Shown here: in pieces, positions 35,810-44,738 of the stretch
Layout: each line of letters opens with the position of its first letter
How positions within the stretch are numbered: position 1 is the stretch's first letter
DNA from: Virgibacillus_P tibetensis
Lineage (GTDB): Bacteria > Bacillota > Bacilli > Bacillales > Amphibacillaceae
NCBI RefSeq assembly: GCF_036026595.1
Contig: NZ_JARZFX010000001.1
Coordinates: 62,001-126,000, forward strand
DNA: 64,000 nucleotides
Direction of reading: 5' to 3'
Program-made: the position numbers and the translations under genes
The notes under the pieces: model-generated
The model's input: the letters and a program-made list of their open reading frames with translations, nothing else
What the model was told of the DNA's origin: nothing
The model's database searches: none

Positions 35810-37165
35810 ATGAAGTTTATAGGAAAAATACTGCCTGTCGAGGGGTATTGTGTTTTATTAAAGGAATACTTGCCGGTAGATTATGCTAAGTCATTAACCC
35901 ATTTATACCAACCACTCCTTGGTATTCAAGCGGTTACCTTATACCAAACGCTACTACATGAGATAGAGCTGCAACAGTCGTCTGTACCGCAAACACACCA
36001 TACGTTAATGAATTATCTGAATTTGCCACTGGATGAAATTTACCAAGCTAGGTTAAAGCTTGAAGGGATTGGCTTACTAAAAACATATGAAAAAAGTTCG
36101 GTGACTAATAATTTTTATACCTATGAGCTACAAAGTCCTTTTTCACCAAGAGGTTTCTTTAAGGATGCCATGCTTACCCAACTCCTTTATCATCACATCG
36201 GGGAAGATAAGTTTACTACCTTAAAAAGTCATTATTTTAAACAATCGACAGAGGAGCTTGGTGAAAATATAACTGTTTCTTTTAGTGATGTTTTTCAGAC
36301 ATTTAAACCAGCATTCACAGAAAACGCCGAGTCAGCTGAAACGCAGGATGACAGATCCCCGGTGAAGGAAAATGCGGACTTTACTTGGATGGAGCATATG
36401 TTAAAACAGAGAATGATTCCAGTAGGTAAAGTATTAACGGGAGATAACCGAAAATTAATTTCTCAAATGATGGTATTATATGACTTAGCAACCTATGAGG
36501 TAGAAAAGTCAGTATTATGGGCACTAACAGAAGATAATTTATTAAACCCTGAGGAATTTAAGACTGCATGTCATGATTTGTTTAAATCCAAACATTATGA
36601 AACACCGATCCAATTAACAAATAAAACAAGTCCACAGCATCAAATTGATTACAAGCCGACAACAAAGGAAGAACAACTCATACAAGCGTTGGAAACAATC
36701 TCGCCAAAGCAGTTATTGGAAGATCTATCAAGTGGAAATCAAGCTTCTACCCAAGATATGAAAATAATTAGAGAAGTTATGACCTCACAAGGGTTACCTT
36801 CTCCAGTAATGAATGTGCTAATCCATTATGTACTGTTGCAATCGAATATGAAGCTATCTAAAGCTTATATGGAGAAAATTGCTAGTCATTGGTCACGGGC
36901 CAATTTAAAAACTGCCAAAGAGGCAATGGCTTTTGCAAAAACAGAAAAAGAAAGTTTTCAGCAAAGAAAAGCCGGAAGATCTAACTATAATAAAAAGCCA
37001 GTATCAACTGAAATAGTCCCCGATTGGTTTAAGGAACGAAAGAATAAAAGACAAGAGCCGGCAGCAACTATGAAAAAACAGGATACAGCAAAGGAACAAG
37101 AAGAAATTGAAGCTCTGCTGCGTCAGTATTCCAGCAGCAAAAAAAATAGTCATTTGCAAGGATGA
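35810..37165 (+). CDS. dnaB: Replication initiation and membrane attachment protein DnaB
   Basis: Firmicute-specific primosome protein that, with DnaD and DnaI, loads the replicative helicase at oriC and restart sites. 451 residues: N-terminal winged-helix domain (about 1-110), a linker, then the DnaB/DnaD-type domain (about 300-390, VMNVLIHYVLLQSNMKLSKAYMEKIASHWSRANLKTAKEAM-like region) and a charged tail. ATG 35810 has AAAGGG at good spacing; the in-frame ATG 35804 sits too close to it. It overlaps or abuts dnaI at its stop. Confidence 0.93.
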   Translation: MKFIGKILPVEGYCVLLKEYLPVDYAKSLTHLYQPLLGIQAVTLYQTLLHEIELQQSSVPQTHHTLMNYLNLPLDEIYQARLKLEGIGLLKTYEKSSVTNNFYTYELQSPFSPRGFFKDAMLTQLLYHHIGEDKFTTLKSHYFKQSTEELGENITVSFSDVFQTFKPAFTENAESAETQDDRSPVKENADFTWMEHMLKQRMIPVGKVLTGDNRKLISQMMVLYDLATYEVEKSVLWALTEDNLLNPEEFKTACHDLFKSKHYETPIQLTNKTSPQHQIDYKPTTKEEQLIQALETISPKQLLEDLSSGNQASTQDMKIIREVMTSQGLPSPVMNVLIHYVLLQSNMKLSKAYMEKIASHWSRANLKTAKEAMAFAKTEKESFQQRKAGRSNYNKKPVSTEIVPDWFKERKNKRQEPAATMKKQDTAKEQEEIEALLRQYSSSKKNSHLQG

Positions 37166-37170
37166 TTGAT

Positions 37171-38100
37171 ATGAAGCCAGTACAATCAACATTAAAAAAG
37201 TGGATGAAAGAAAATGAAAATTTTCAGGAAAACTATATAAAAATAAAACACGAAGTTTTAAATGATCCTGAGATCAAAACATTTTTATCTTATCATCCAC
37301 AGCTAAGTAAGAAAGAAATAGAAAAAAACTTAATAAAACTATACGAATATAAAACCCAATCCAAGCAATGCGAATCTTGTTCATCATTTAGTAATTGTAA
37401 GAATATGCTTCAAGGTTATTCACCTATATTATATGTAGAAAACAATGAATTGCATTTGTCCTATGAGAAATGTCACAGCAGGATCTACCACGAAAAGCAA
37501 AAAGAACAGCAGAAACTAGTTCAAAGCTTGTATATGCCTAAGGAAATTCTGGAAGCAACAATTAGTGATATTGACAGTGACCCCACTAGAAGTAACGGAG
37601 TAAGGGAGTTATTACGTTTCGTAGAAGAGACAAAGTCTGGCATTCCTAAAAAGGGGATTTACTTTAGTGGGCCCTTCGGTGTAGGAAAGACTTATTTTTT
37701 AGGTGCATTGGCAAATAAGTTAAAAGAAATGCATATATCATCAACTCTAATTTACATGCCTGAATTAGTAAGGGAAATAAAAGCATCAATGAAAGATGAC
37801 TCCATTAATGAAAAGATAGATTTTTTCAAGAAGGCAGATGTATTAATGCTGGATGACATAGGTGCTGAAATGCAATCAGCCTGGTTTAGGGATGAAATAC
37901 TTGGTTCTATTCTGCAATATCGCATGATGGAGAGGTTACCTGTTTTCTTTACATCCAACTATAGTCTGGAACAATTAGAAACCCAGCTCGCCTCTACACG
38001 AGGGGGAATTGAAACGGTTAAGGCTGGTAGAATAGTTGAACGAATTAAGCAAGTAAGTAAAGAAGTTGAGATTTATGGTAAAAACCGACGTGAAATATAA
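37171..38100 (+). CDS. dnaI: Helicase loader DnaI
   Basis: AAA+ ATPase that loads the DnaC helicase. 309 residues: N-terminal helicase-binding domain with a zinc-binding Cys cluster (CESCSSFSNC, about 65-75) and a C-terminal AAA+ domain with Walker A GPFGVGKTYF near 168, Walker B VLMLDDIGAE near 227 and an arginine finger region (ERIKQ). ATG 37171 is 5 bases after AAGGATGA and gives the family start; ATG 37162, overlapping the dnaB stop, is the alternative. Confidence 0.93.
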   Translation: MKPVQSTLKKWMKENENFQENYIKIKHEVLNDPEIKTFLSYHPQLSKKEIEKNLIKLYEYKTQSKQCESCSSFSNCKNMLQGYSPILYVENNELHLSYEKCHSRIYHEKQKEQQKLVQSLYMPKEILEATISDIDSDPTRSNGVRELLRFVEETKSGIPKKGIYFSGPFGVGKTYFLGALANKLKEMHISSTLIYMPELVREIKASMKDDSINEKIDFFKKADVLMLDDIGAEMQSAWFRDEILGSILQYRMMERLPVFFTSNYSLEQLETQLASTRGGIETVKAGRIVERIKQVSKEVEIYGKNRREI

Positions 38101-38106
38101 AACTGG

Positions 38107-38146
38107 AACTAGTATGGAAGAGTATTTTCTTTTGTACTAGTTTTTT
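38107..38146 (+). terminator. Terminator after dnaI
   Basis: AACTAGTAT pairs with GTACTAGTT (one G-U) across an 18-base loop, then TTTTTTG. Confidence 0.75.
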
Positions 38147-38261
38147 GTTTTCGGTCTTTTCTAGAGATTGTTGCTTTTGACACTAAATCTATAAAAGACG
38201 ACGTAACTCGTTACTGTCATAGCTAACCGCTACGGAAATACACTTCGCCAAAAGGGTTGGT

Positions 38262-38388
38262 CGCTGAATGAACCGGGTTGAACGCGGGATAAAGCTGAAA
38301 AAGCGCTGGATAAATTGGTCCGGCCGCGGGATTAAGCAAGCCGACCGCTGGAAAAAGTGGAGCGATCGCTGAATGAAGGGAGGGGTAG
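38262..38388. repeat. Six-unit 21-base tandem repeat
   Basis: Units start at 38262, 38283, 38304, 38325, 38346 and 38367; the first five are exactly 21 bases, the last 22. Each begins CGC(T/G)G(A/G)A(T/A) followed by (A/T/G)AA, and the second half varies. On the minus strand a frame reads heptads of the form F-I-(Q/P)-R-x-x-x. The array is much richer in G and C than the surrounding genes. No ribosome site or extended gene supports translation. Confidence 0.85.
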
Positions 38389-38538
38389 CGGTCATGCCAA
38401 AACGGTTGAATCACTTGCAGACCAGATTGACGGTTTTCATGCCTGCTGGAGTCTCCGTGTATTTCCTGTGCTGGTGTTGTGCTTTGTTATAGCATTATCT
38501 ATTGCTATAGTGAATAAAAACTCGCTATTTATGATTGT

Positions 38539-38800
38539 TGGTTGGAACGGAGGGCAGTCGACTCCTGCTCAAAACAGCACGTGTCTGAAGACCCCGCAGC
38601 GGTGATTTGTGGGGATGGAAGGCTAAAAACGCGACGTCCTGTCGCAACGCTTTCATGACTAACTTCCTGTTAGCCCGAGGCTGAAGCTGTTCCCGCGGCA
38701 AAGAAAACATTGTAAAGCGAACATAGTGAAGCTGAGCCCATGTTGCACTTGTACTCGGAGTGGTGAAAGCGGCTGTCCGGAGGAGTGGAAATCAACATAG
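38539..38800. repeat. Degenerate palindromic intergenic element
   Basis: Shares blocks with the element at 52646: GACTCCTG, AACAGCACG, CTGAAGA(C/T)CC, GCTGAAGC, CCC(G/A)CGG. Its ends (TTGG-x-ACGGAGGGC at left, GTCCGGAGGAGTGGAAATCAAC at right) resemble a repeat family I recall from many Bacillus genomes. The centre is altered: TTAGCC-type and CGCGACG/CGTCC fragments replace the usual arm. Confidence 0.6.
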
Positions 38801-38951
38801 CAGTTACGTAGTCCTTTATATCAATAGCAAACAAACTACGCGAAAAGAGCCTTTGTTTTTAATATACTTACTAGTTTCATTCGATTACTCATTTTTTCTG
38901 ATGTTTGTCCATATAATGTAACAGTTTGGTTCTGGATGAGGGTGATGTTTA

Positions 38952-39809
38952 TTGCTGGAGGTATATTTTGAATCTGATAAGGAAGTAATTCATTTTTGTG
39001 AGATGTTGTTCCGTTATAACAAACAAATTGAATTGAATTGGAAGACACACGAAGATTGGGGGAATCATCTACAGTTTAGAGACCACATACCGAATAATGA
39101 TCTTGTGGAAGCAATATCACAATCCATGGTTGATGTTTTTGTTTCGCATCGTCTTGGGACAATGATTGAAAAAGTAATAAGAGAATATTATTATTATACA
39201 AATTCAGATGAAATAGAACGCATCATGGAATTAACCCATTGGATATTTTCAGGGGAAGATGAGGATAGCATACAGATCAGAAACAACAAGGATCCGAAGC
39301 AGGTTCTGTTTTCTTTATTTATCACAAATATAAAAAATACAACCACCATTCATTTTGATTCCATCGTAAAATTTAGGCTAAAGGTATTTAAGGACAAACT
39401 TATATATCTTATTGGTTTAGCAATTGATGAATTTAAAAGGGAAGAAGACCATCAGGAATTTGTTAATATGCTGCGTGAATATGTTGTTAAAAAAGAACCA
39501 AGCTTTAATATTGTGCACATATTACAAGGGAGCAACTTCTCATTTTATAAACAAAATGGGAAGCGTTTTACTAAAATGGAACTGCGTAAGATTATGCAAA
39601 ATGAACCATTATATATGGTTGGTTTAGACTCAGACGAGTTAAATTTGTCACCATTGGTTGCAATGTCACCGAAAAAAATTAAAATCTATGGTGACTATCC
39701 ATCAGAACCGAAAACACTAACTGTTATAAATATTTTTCAGGAGAAGGTAGACTTCCAACCGTATAATAAATTTCCATTTCCATATTATATAGACAACCAT
39801 CCTAATTAA
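38952..39809 (+). CDS. ytxC: Sporulation protein YtxC
   Basis: 285 residues, no signal peptide. Recognised by the start LLEVYFESDKE, the IEFKREEDHQEFVNMLREYV-like region and the C-terminal domain of YtxC, and by position between dnaI and thrS as in B. subtilis. Conserved in spore formers and annotated as a putative sporulation protein; its mechanism is unknown. It begins at TTG 38952 with GAGGGTGATG upstream. The 850 bases before it hold no gene. Confidence 0.85.
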   Translation: MLEVYFESDKEVIHFCEMLFRYNKQIELNWKTHEDWGNHLQFRDHIPNNDLVEAISQSMVDVFVSHRLGTMIEKVIREYYYYTNSDEIERIMELTHWIFSGEDEDSIQIRNNKDPKQVLFSLFITNIKNTTTIHFDSIVKFRLKVFKDKLIYLIGLAIDEFKREEDHQEFVNMLREYVVKKEPSFNIVHILQGSNFSFYKQNGKRFTKMELRKIMQNEPLYMVGLDSDELNLSPLVAMSPKKIKIYGDYPSEPKTLTVINIFQEKVDFQPYNKFPFPYYIDNHPN

Positions 39810-39811
39810 AC

Positions 39812-39840
39812 TTGATTTTATAATTCTAACACGCTATAAT
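39812..39840 (+). promoter_or_regulatory. Promoter of thrS
   Basis: TTGATT, a 17-base spacer and TATAAT, followed by the T-box leader. Confidence 0.8.
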
Positions 39841-39887
39841 ACATTTTATATACATTTTACTTAAGATAAAGGTAACGATAAGGATAA

Positions 39888-40119
39888 TATTATTTGGTCT
39901 TAGTATTGAATAGAGAAGGAAGTCATAGGCTGCAAGCTTCCTCTATACAACAAATAATTACCACCTTTGAACCCTGCTATTGAAGCATTAGTAAATAGCG
40001 GCGTATCATCTGCGTTAAAGATCAATGAAGCCGTAGTATTACTATGGAAATCAGGGTGGAACCACGACGTATCCAACGTTCGTCCCTTTGCAGTTGTGCA
40101 GAGGGATGGGCGTTTTTTA
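39888..40119 (+). promoter_or_regulatory. T-box riboswitch controlling thrS
   Basis: Leader RNA that reads uncharged tRNA-Thr and prevents termination. The T-box core AGGGTGGAACCACG (40053-40066) pairs with the tRNA 3' end in the antiterminator. The terminator hairpin CGTCCCTTTGCA/TGCAGAGGGATGGGCG (about 40080-40112) runs into TTTTTTAATTTTTT. Upstream, TTATTTG/CAAATAA and an inner AGAGAAGGAAG/CTTCCTCT helix form Stem I. Thr codons (ACA, ACC) occur on its 3' side but I did not fix the specifier. Confidence 0.92.
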
Positions 40120-40141
40120 ATTTTTTATGGGAGTGATTAGG

Positions 40142-42085
40142 ATGGCAAAAGAAATTTCTATCATTTTTCCTGATGGAGCAGAGAAGCAATTCTCAGCAGG
40201 TACAACTGGTGAAGAAATTGCAGGTGCTATATCGTCAGGGTTAAAGAAACAGGCCGTAGCAATTAAGCTGAACGGAGAATTAGTTGATCTAAAGCGTGAG
40301 TTATACAATGGTGGGAAGATTGAAATCATTACGTACAAAAACCAGGAAGGTATTGAAGTAATGCGTCACTCCACAGCCCACTTAATGGCACAGGCAATCA
40401 AACGTATTTATAAAGATGTTAAGTTTGGTGTTGGTCCTGTGATTGAAGAAGGCTTCTACTACGATATGGAAATGGAGCATTCCATTACACCAGAGGATCT
40501 TCCTAAAATAGAAAAAGAAATGAAACGAATTGTTGATGAGAGTCTTGTGATTGAGCGTCTGGAAGTATCTCGTGAAGAAGCTAAAGAAATGTTCAAAGAG
40601 GATGACTTAAAGCAGGAGTTAATTGACGCAATACCTGAAGATGAACAGGTAACTATTTACAAACAGGGTGAATTTTCTGATCTTTGTAGAGGTATTCATG
40701 TGCCATCAACAAATAAAATTAAGGCATTTAAATTACTAAGTATCTCAGGGGCTTATTGGCGTGGAGATAGTAATAATCAGCAGCTTCAACGAATTTATGG
40801 TACGGCGTTTGAAAAACAAGGTCAGGTTGACGAACATTTACGTATTTTAGAGGAACGAAAAGAACGCGATCATCGTAAATTAGGAAAAGAACTGGAATTA
40901 TTCACAGTTTCTCAAAAAGTAGGACAAGGATTACCATTATGGCTTCCAAAAGGAGCTAAAATCCGCCGTATTATTGAGAACTATATTGTTGAATTAGAAG
41001 AACGTTTAGGTTACGACCATGTGTATACGCCAGTACTTGGTAGTGTGGAATTGTATAAGACAAGTGGGCACTGGGACCACTATCAGGACGATATGTTTCC
41101 GGAAATGAAAATGGATAATGAAGAACTGGTATTACGTCCAATGAATTGTCCGCATCACATGATGGTTTATAAAAACCAACTATACAGCTATCGTAATTTA
41201 CCTGTTCGAATTGCCGAACTTGGTACGATGCACCGTTATGAAATGTCAGGCGCATTAGCTGGATTGCAGCGTGTACGAGCAATGACATTAAATGATGCAC
41301 ATATCTTTGCACGTCCAGATCAATTAAAGGATGAATTTATTAGAGTGGTAGAGCTTGTACAGAAAGTTTATGAAGACTTTGGAATAAAAGATTATTACTT
41401 CCGTCTTTCCTACCGAGATCCAGAGGATAAGGAGAAGTATGTGGATAATGATGCTATGTGGGATAAAGCACAAGCCATGCTTAAAGAGACTATGGAAGAA
41501 ATGAATGTAAAGTATATTGAAGCAGAAGGGGAAGCAGCCTTTTATGGTCCCAAGCTTGATGTACAGGTGAAGACAGCTCTCGGTAAAGATGAAACGTTGT
41601 CTACGGTACAACTCGATTTCCATCTGCCTGAACGCTTTGAATTAACGTACATTGGTGAGGATGGCAAAGAACACCGGCCTGTAGTAATTCACCGTGGTGT
41701 TGTATCTACTATGGAACGTTTTGTTGCTTTTCTGATCGAAGAGTATAAAGGTGCATTCCCGACTTGGTTAGCTCCAGTTCAAGTAAAAGTGATCCCGGTT
41801 TCTCCACGAGTGCATTTAGACTATGCAAAAGAGGTTTCAGATAAACTAAAACTTCAGGGAATACGTGTAGTTGTAGATGAACGAGACGAGAAAATCGGTT
41901 ATAAAATTCGTGAAGCTCAAACGCAGAAGGTACCATTTGCTTTAGTATTGGGTGATAATGAAATTGAAGAAAATGCAGTTAATGTTCGCCGATACGGTGA
42001 GAAGGAATCAGAAACGCTTAGCTATAATGATTTTGAATTACTGATTAATGAAGAGATTAACGTAAAAACATTACGTAACCAATAG
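40142..42085 (+). CDS. thrS: Threonyl-tRNA synthetase
   Basis: Class II synthetase, 647 residues. N-terminal TGS domain (about 1-62), editing domain with the HSTAHLMAQA motif (about 73), catalytic core with RPMNCPHHMM and the zinc ligands, motif 2 RYEMSGALAGLQRVRAM, motif 3 HRGVVSTMERF, and the C-terminal anticodon-binding domain (VKVIPVS onward). ATG 40142 has GGAGTG upstream; the in-frame ATG 40127 overlaps it. Confidence 0.97.
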   Translation: MAKEISIIFPDGAEKQFSAGTTGEEIAGAISSGLKKQAVAIKLNGELVDLKRELYNGGKIEIITYKNQEGIEVMRHSTAHLMAQAIKRIYKDVKFGVGPVIEEGFYYDMEMEHSITPEDLPKIEKEMKRIVDESLVIERLEVSREEAKEMFKEDDLKQELIDAIPEDEQVTIYKQGEFSDLCRGIHVPSTNKIKAFKLLSISGAYWRGDSNNQQLQRIYGTAFEKQGQVDEHLRILEERKERDHRKLGKELELFTVSQKVGQGLPLWLPKGAKIRRIIENYIVELEERLGYDHVYTPVLGSVELYKTSGHWDHYQDDMFPEMKMDNEELVLRPMNCPHHMMVYKNQLYSYRNLPVRIAELGTMHRYEMSGALAGLQRVRAMTLNDAHIFARPDQLKDEFIRVVELVQKVYEDFGIKDYYFRLSYRDPEDKEKYVDNDAMWDKAQAMLKETMEEMNVKYIEAEGEAAFYGPKLDVQVKTALGKDETLSTVQLDFHLPERFELTYIGEDGKEHRPVVIHRGVVSTMERFVAFLIEEYKGAFPTWLAPVQVKVIPVSPRVHLDYAKEVSDKLKLQGIRVVVDERDEKIGYKIREAQTQKVPFALVLGDNEIEENAVNVRRYGEKESETLSYNDFELLINEEINVKTLRNQ

Positions 42086-42120
42086 CACAATCAGTATTTA
42101 ATGATCAGCTTAAATTTTAA

Positions 42121-42164
42121 AGCCAGGCATCAACTAGTTAGTAATGGAATGCCTGGTCTTTTTA
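42121..42164 (+). terminator. Terminator after thrS
   Basis: GCCAGGCAT pairs with ATGCCTGGT (one G-U), followed by CTTTTTAA. Confidence 0.9.
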
Positions 42165-42222
42165 ACTGTCTCGATTCATGTTATAATGAGGATAGTTGAT
42201 AAAACTAGTTTTTTAGTATGAC

Positions 42223-42251
42223 TTGACAATATCCTATTCAAATGGTATTCT
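42223..42251 (+). promoter_or_regulatory. Promoter of infC-rpmI-rplT
   Basis: TTGACA, a 17-base spacer and TATTCT: a near-consensus sigma-A promoter. Confidence 0.85.
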
Positions 42252-42261
42252 ATATAGGTTG

Positions 42262-42402
42262 AATAAAACTAAATGATCTGAGACAAGTAGAAGCACCCGC
42301 TTCTCACCTGATCGACGCATAATTGCTGTTGACTGGTTTCGAACTCTTTTAATAAACTAATGGAGCTGTGTGGGTGCATAAATGTACGCACACTTTTTTA
42401 TT
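42262..42402 (+). promoter_or_regulatory. Ribosomal protein L20 leader (infC-rpmI-rplT autoregulation)
   Basis: The leader contains an AGAAG-CACCC-GCTTCT hairpin whose loop can pair with the later GGGTGC, and a terminator GTGTGGGTGCAT/ATGTACGCACAC followed by TTTTTTAT (42367-42401). This competition between an early hairpin and a late terminator is the known layout of the Bacillus infC leader, where L20 binding favours termination. Confidence 0.8.
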
Positions 42403-42466
42403 GAATAAAAATTCACTTGTCAACAAAGATCAGTAACACTTTAAAATAATTTGGAGGTGGCTGGCT

Positions 42467-42982
42467 ATTAGCAAAGATATGAATGTAAATGAGAAAATTC
42501 GTGCTAGGGAAGTACGTCTTATCGATTCAAATGGGGATCAACTTGGAGTAAAAACACGCCAAGAAGCATTAGAGATTGCGCAGACTAGAAATGAAGATTT
42601 AGTATTGGTTGCACCAAACGCGAAACCACCAGTATGTCGTATTATGGACTATGGTAAATTTCGCTATGAGCAACAAAAAAAAGACAAGGAAGCTCGAAAG
42701 AATCAAAAAATCATCAACGTAAAAGAAGTGCGCTTTACACCAGGAATTGGTGAGCATGATTTTAATACAAAATTAAAGAATGCTAGAAAATTTCTTGAAA
42801 AAGGCGATAAAGTGAAAGCTGCAGTTCGTTTCCGCGGACGTGCAATCACGCATAAAGAACTTGGTCAAGAGGTATTGGATCGCTTATCTAAGGAAGTTAA
42901 AGATATAGCAACGGTTGAAACAAGACCAAAAATGGAAGGTCGTAACATGTTTATGATGCTTTCTCCAATAAATGAAAAATAA
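42467..42982 (+). CDS. infC: Translation initiation factor IF-3, ATT start
   Basis: 171 residues. IF-3 N-domain (NVNEKIRAREVRLID) and C-domain (KVKAAVRFRGRAITHKELG) linked by a basic helix. The start is placed at the ATT at 42467: GGAGGTGG ends 6 bases before it, and ATT-AGC-AAA-GAT-ATG is the family N-terminus. The ATG at 42479 is four codons in, with no ribosome site of its own. Rare AUU starts allow IF-3 to repress its own translation and are typical of infC. Confidence 0.95.
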   Translation: MSKDMNVNEKIRAREVRLIDSNGDQLGVKTRQEALEIAQTRNEDLVLVAPNAKPPVCRIMDYGKFRYEQQKKDKEARKNQKIINVKEVRFTPGIGEHDFNTKLKNARKFLEKGDKVKAAVRFRGRAITHKELGQEVLDRLSKEVKDIATVETRPKMEGRNMFMMLSPINEK

Positions 42983-43081
42983 TCGGGTCTATTTTACAAT
43001 AGCATGTTCTAATCGATGCATTTGAGCATTTAGTTCGAATCGACTTCCTTTTAGAACAACCATTACAAGGAGGAAATCAAT

Positions 43082-43279
43082 ATGCCTAAAATGAAAAGCC
43101 ATAAAGGTTCTCAAAAAAGATTTAAAAAAACCGGTACTGGTAAATTAAAACGTTCACATGCTTACACAAGTCATATGTTCGCAAATAAATCACAAAAACA
43201 AAAACGTAAACTACGTAAAGGTACAATCGTCTCTGCAGGAGATTTCAAGCGCATTAAAACAATGCTTCCTTATAAATAA
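43082..43279 (+). CDS. rpmI: Ribosomal protein L35
   Basis: 65 residues, highly basic, with the family start PKMKSHKGSQKRFKKTGTGKLKR. ATG follows AAGGAGG. Middle gene of infC-rpmI-rplT. Confidence 0.98.
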   Translation: MPKMKSHKGSQKRFKKTGTGKLKRSHAYTSHMFANKSQKQKRKLRKGTIVSAGDFKRIKTMLPYK

Positions 43280-43336
43280 AAAGGCAGCGTAACGAAACTA
43301 AAAATTGATTTTCATATGTATTAGGAGGGAATTATT

Positions 43337-43693
43337 ATGCCACGTGTAAAAGGTGGAACAGTAACACGCAAACGTCGTAAACGCGTCCTTAAACTAGCCA
43401 AAGGTTATTATGGTTCGAAGAGAGCGCTATTTAAAACAGCAAAACAACAAGTAATGAAATCAGGTCAATATGCTTATCGTGACCGTAGAAATAAAAAACG
43501 TGAATTCCGCAAGCTTTGGATTTCCCGTATAAATGCTGCTGCTCGTTTAAATGACTTGTCTTACAGTAAATTAATGCATGGATTAAAATTAGCAGGAATC
43601 GATATTAATCGTAAAATGCTAGCAGATCTTGCAATTAATGATGAAAATGCGTTTACTCAATTAGCATCTAAAGCAAAAGACGCTTTAAAATAA
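43337..43693 (+). CDS. rplT: Ribosomal protein L20
   Basis: 118 residues, the standard length, with PRVKGGTVTRKRRKRVLKLAKGYYG at the N-terminus split here as the RNA-binding tail and a globular LWISRINAAARLNDLSYSKLMHGLK core. ATG follows TAGGAGGG. Besides its ribosomal role it represses the operon by binding its leader at 42262-42402. Confidence 0.98.
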   Translation: MPRVKGGTVTRKRRKRVLKLAKGYYGSKRALFKTAKQQVMKSGQYAYRDRRNKKREFRKLWISRINAAARLNDLSYSKLMHGLKLAGIDINRKMLADLAINDENAFTQLASKAKDALK

Positions 43694-43700
43694 TTGGCGT

Positions 43701-43747
43701 ATAAAAGACCAAAACCCGTATTTTATACCGGGATTTGGTCTTTTATA
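43701..43747 (+). terminator. Terminator after rplT
   Basis: AAAAGACCAAAACCCG pairs with CGGGATTTGGTCTTTT, ending in a T tract. Confidence 0.88.
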
Positions 43748-43771
43748 TTATGAAGGAGGTATATACGTTCT

Positions 43772-44038
43772 ATGAATGAATTAAATACAATCTTGCCTTA
43801 TATAATAGGTGTTAACATAATTACATATACCTTAATGGGTGTAGATAAACAAAAAGCAAGGAAGCATAAATACCGGATACCTGAACGCACATTTTGGCTG
43901 CTGGCAATTGCAGGTGGTGCTCTTGGAGCATTGATAGGAATGAAAGTCTATCGTCATAAAACCAAGCATCGTTCTTTTACAGTTGGAATGCCAGCAATTC
44001 TATTCGTTCATCTTATTTTGCTTATATTCCTGTCATAA
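43772..44038 (+). CDS. ysdA: YsdA, DUF1294-family small membrane protein
   Basis: 88 residues, two or three hydrophobic segments, with the DUF1294 signature MGVDKQKARKHKYRIPERTFWLLA and GGALGALIGM. Function unknown. Position right after rplT matches B. subtilis ysdA. ATG follows GAAGGAGG. Confidence 0.88.
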   Translation: MNELNTILPYIIGVNIITYTLMGVDKQKARKHKYRIPERTFWLLAIAGGALGALIGMKVYRHKTKHRSFTVGMPAILFVHLILLIFLS

Positions 44039-44115
44039 AGGCTCGTCTCTTGTCATATACATGTTCTGAGATGTTAAACTAAAACATACTTATGCTTTAG
44101 TTAGGGAGGTGGATT

Positions 44116-44688
44116 ATGGAGCTGTTTGGAAGCTATTTAATGACTTTTATTGAAACAGGCGGGCTATTTTCCCCCATATTGTTCATTAGTTTCCATTTAC
44201 TTAGGCCCTTATTCTTTTTACCAGTAGTATTTATATGTATTTCAGGAGGTGTATTGTTTGGAGCTGTGGCAGGGACCCTCTATTCTCTTGTAGGAATTAC
44301 GTTATCGAGTATACTATTTTACTTCATTATTAAATGGATGCCTAAAACCTTTGAAAAACTTATTCAGGTGAAAAAGAAGCTGATCGGTAAACATTCCAAG
44401 TTTACCACATCTCAAATAGCCTTACTTCGATTAGTGCCATTTATCCATTTTCATATGTTATCCATATGTTTGATTGAAATCTCTGCAAGCTTTAAAGATT
44501 ATACGAAATCATCTCTGTTATCCAATATTCCCTTAGCTTTTGTTTACACATCCATTGGCGGATGGATATCTAATTTAACCCCCCTGTATATCCTCGGTAC
44601 ATTAGTTGCATTGCTTCCACTTATTTATGTATTAAGACGAAAGGAAATAATTATAAAATGGCAGGATTTTTTCCAGGTAAGCACATAA
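44116..44688 (+). CDS. TVP38/TMEM64-family membrane protein
   Basis: 190 residues with five or six hydrophobic helices and the family segment RPLFFLPVVFICISGGVLFGAVAGTLYSLVG (re-entrant-loop SNARE-associated/DedA-like fold). It belongs to the lipid-scramblase-like group also including YqeD and YdjX. Substrate unknown. ATG follows GGGAGGTGG. Confidence 0.82.
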   Translation: MELFGSYLMTFIETGGLFSPILFISFHLLRPLFFLPVVFICISGGVLFGAVAGTLYSLVGITLSSILFYFIIKWMPKTFEKLIQVKKKLIGKHSKFTTSQIALLRLVPFIHFHMLSICLIEISASFKDYTKSSLLSNIPLAFVYTSIGGWISNLTPLYILGTLVALLPLIYVLRRKEIIIKWQDFFQVST

Positions 44689-44694
44689 ATACTT

Positions 44695-44738
44695 AAAGAA
44701 ATCACTCATTCTATAAAAGGATGAGTGATTTCTTTAGT
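44695..44738. terminator. Bidirectional terminator between the TVP38 gene and ysdB
   Basis: AAAGAAATCACTCAT pairs with ATGAGTGATTTCTTT, with A and T tracts on either side. Confidence 0.88.

Noticed and set aside
38262..38388. CRISPR array
   Set aside because: Unit length is 21 bases in total with partly conserved repeats and no separate spacers; no cas genes in the window.
38189..38710. Short open frames over the repeat zone between dnaI and ytxC
   Set aside because: They follow the repeats, lack ribosome sites and change frame between elements; described as repeats instead.
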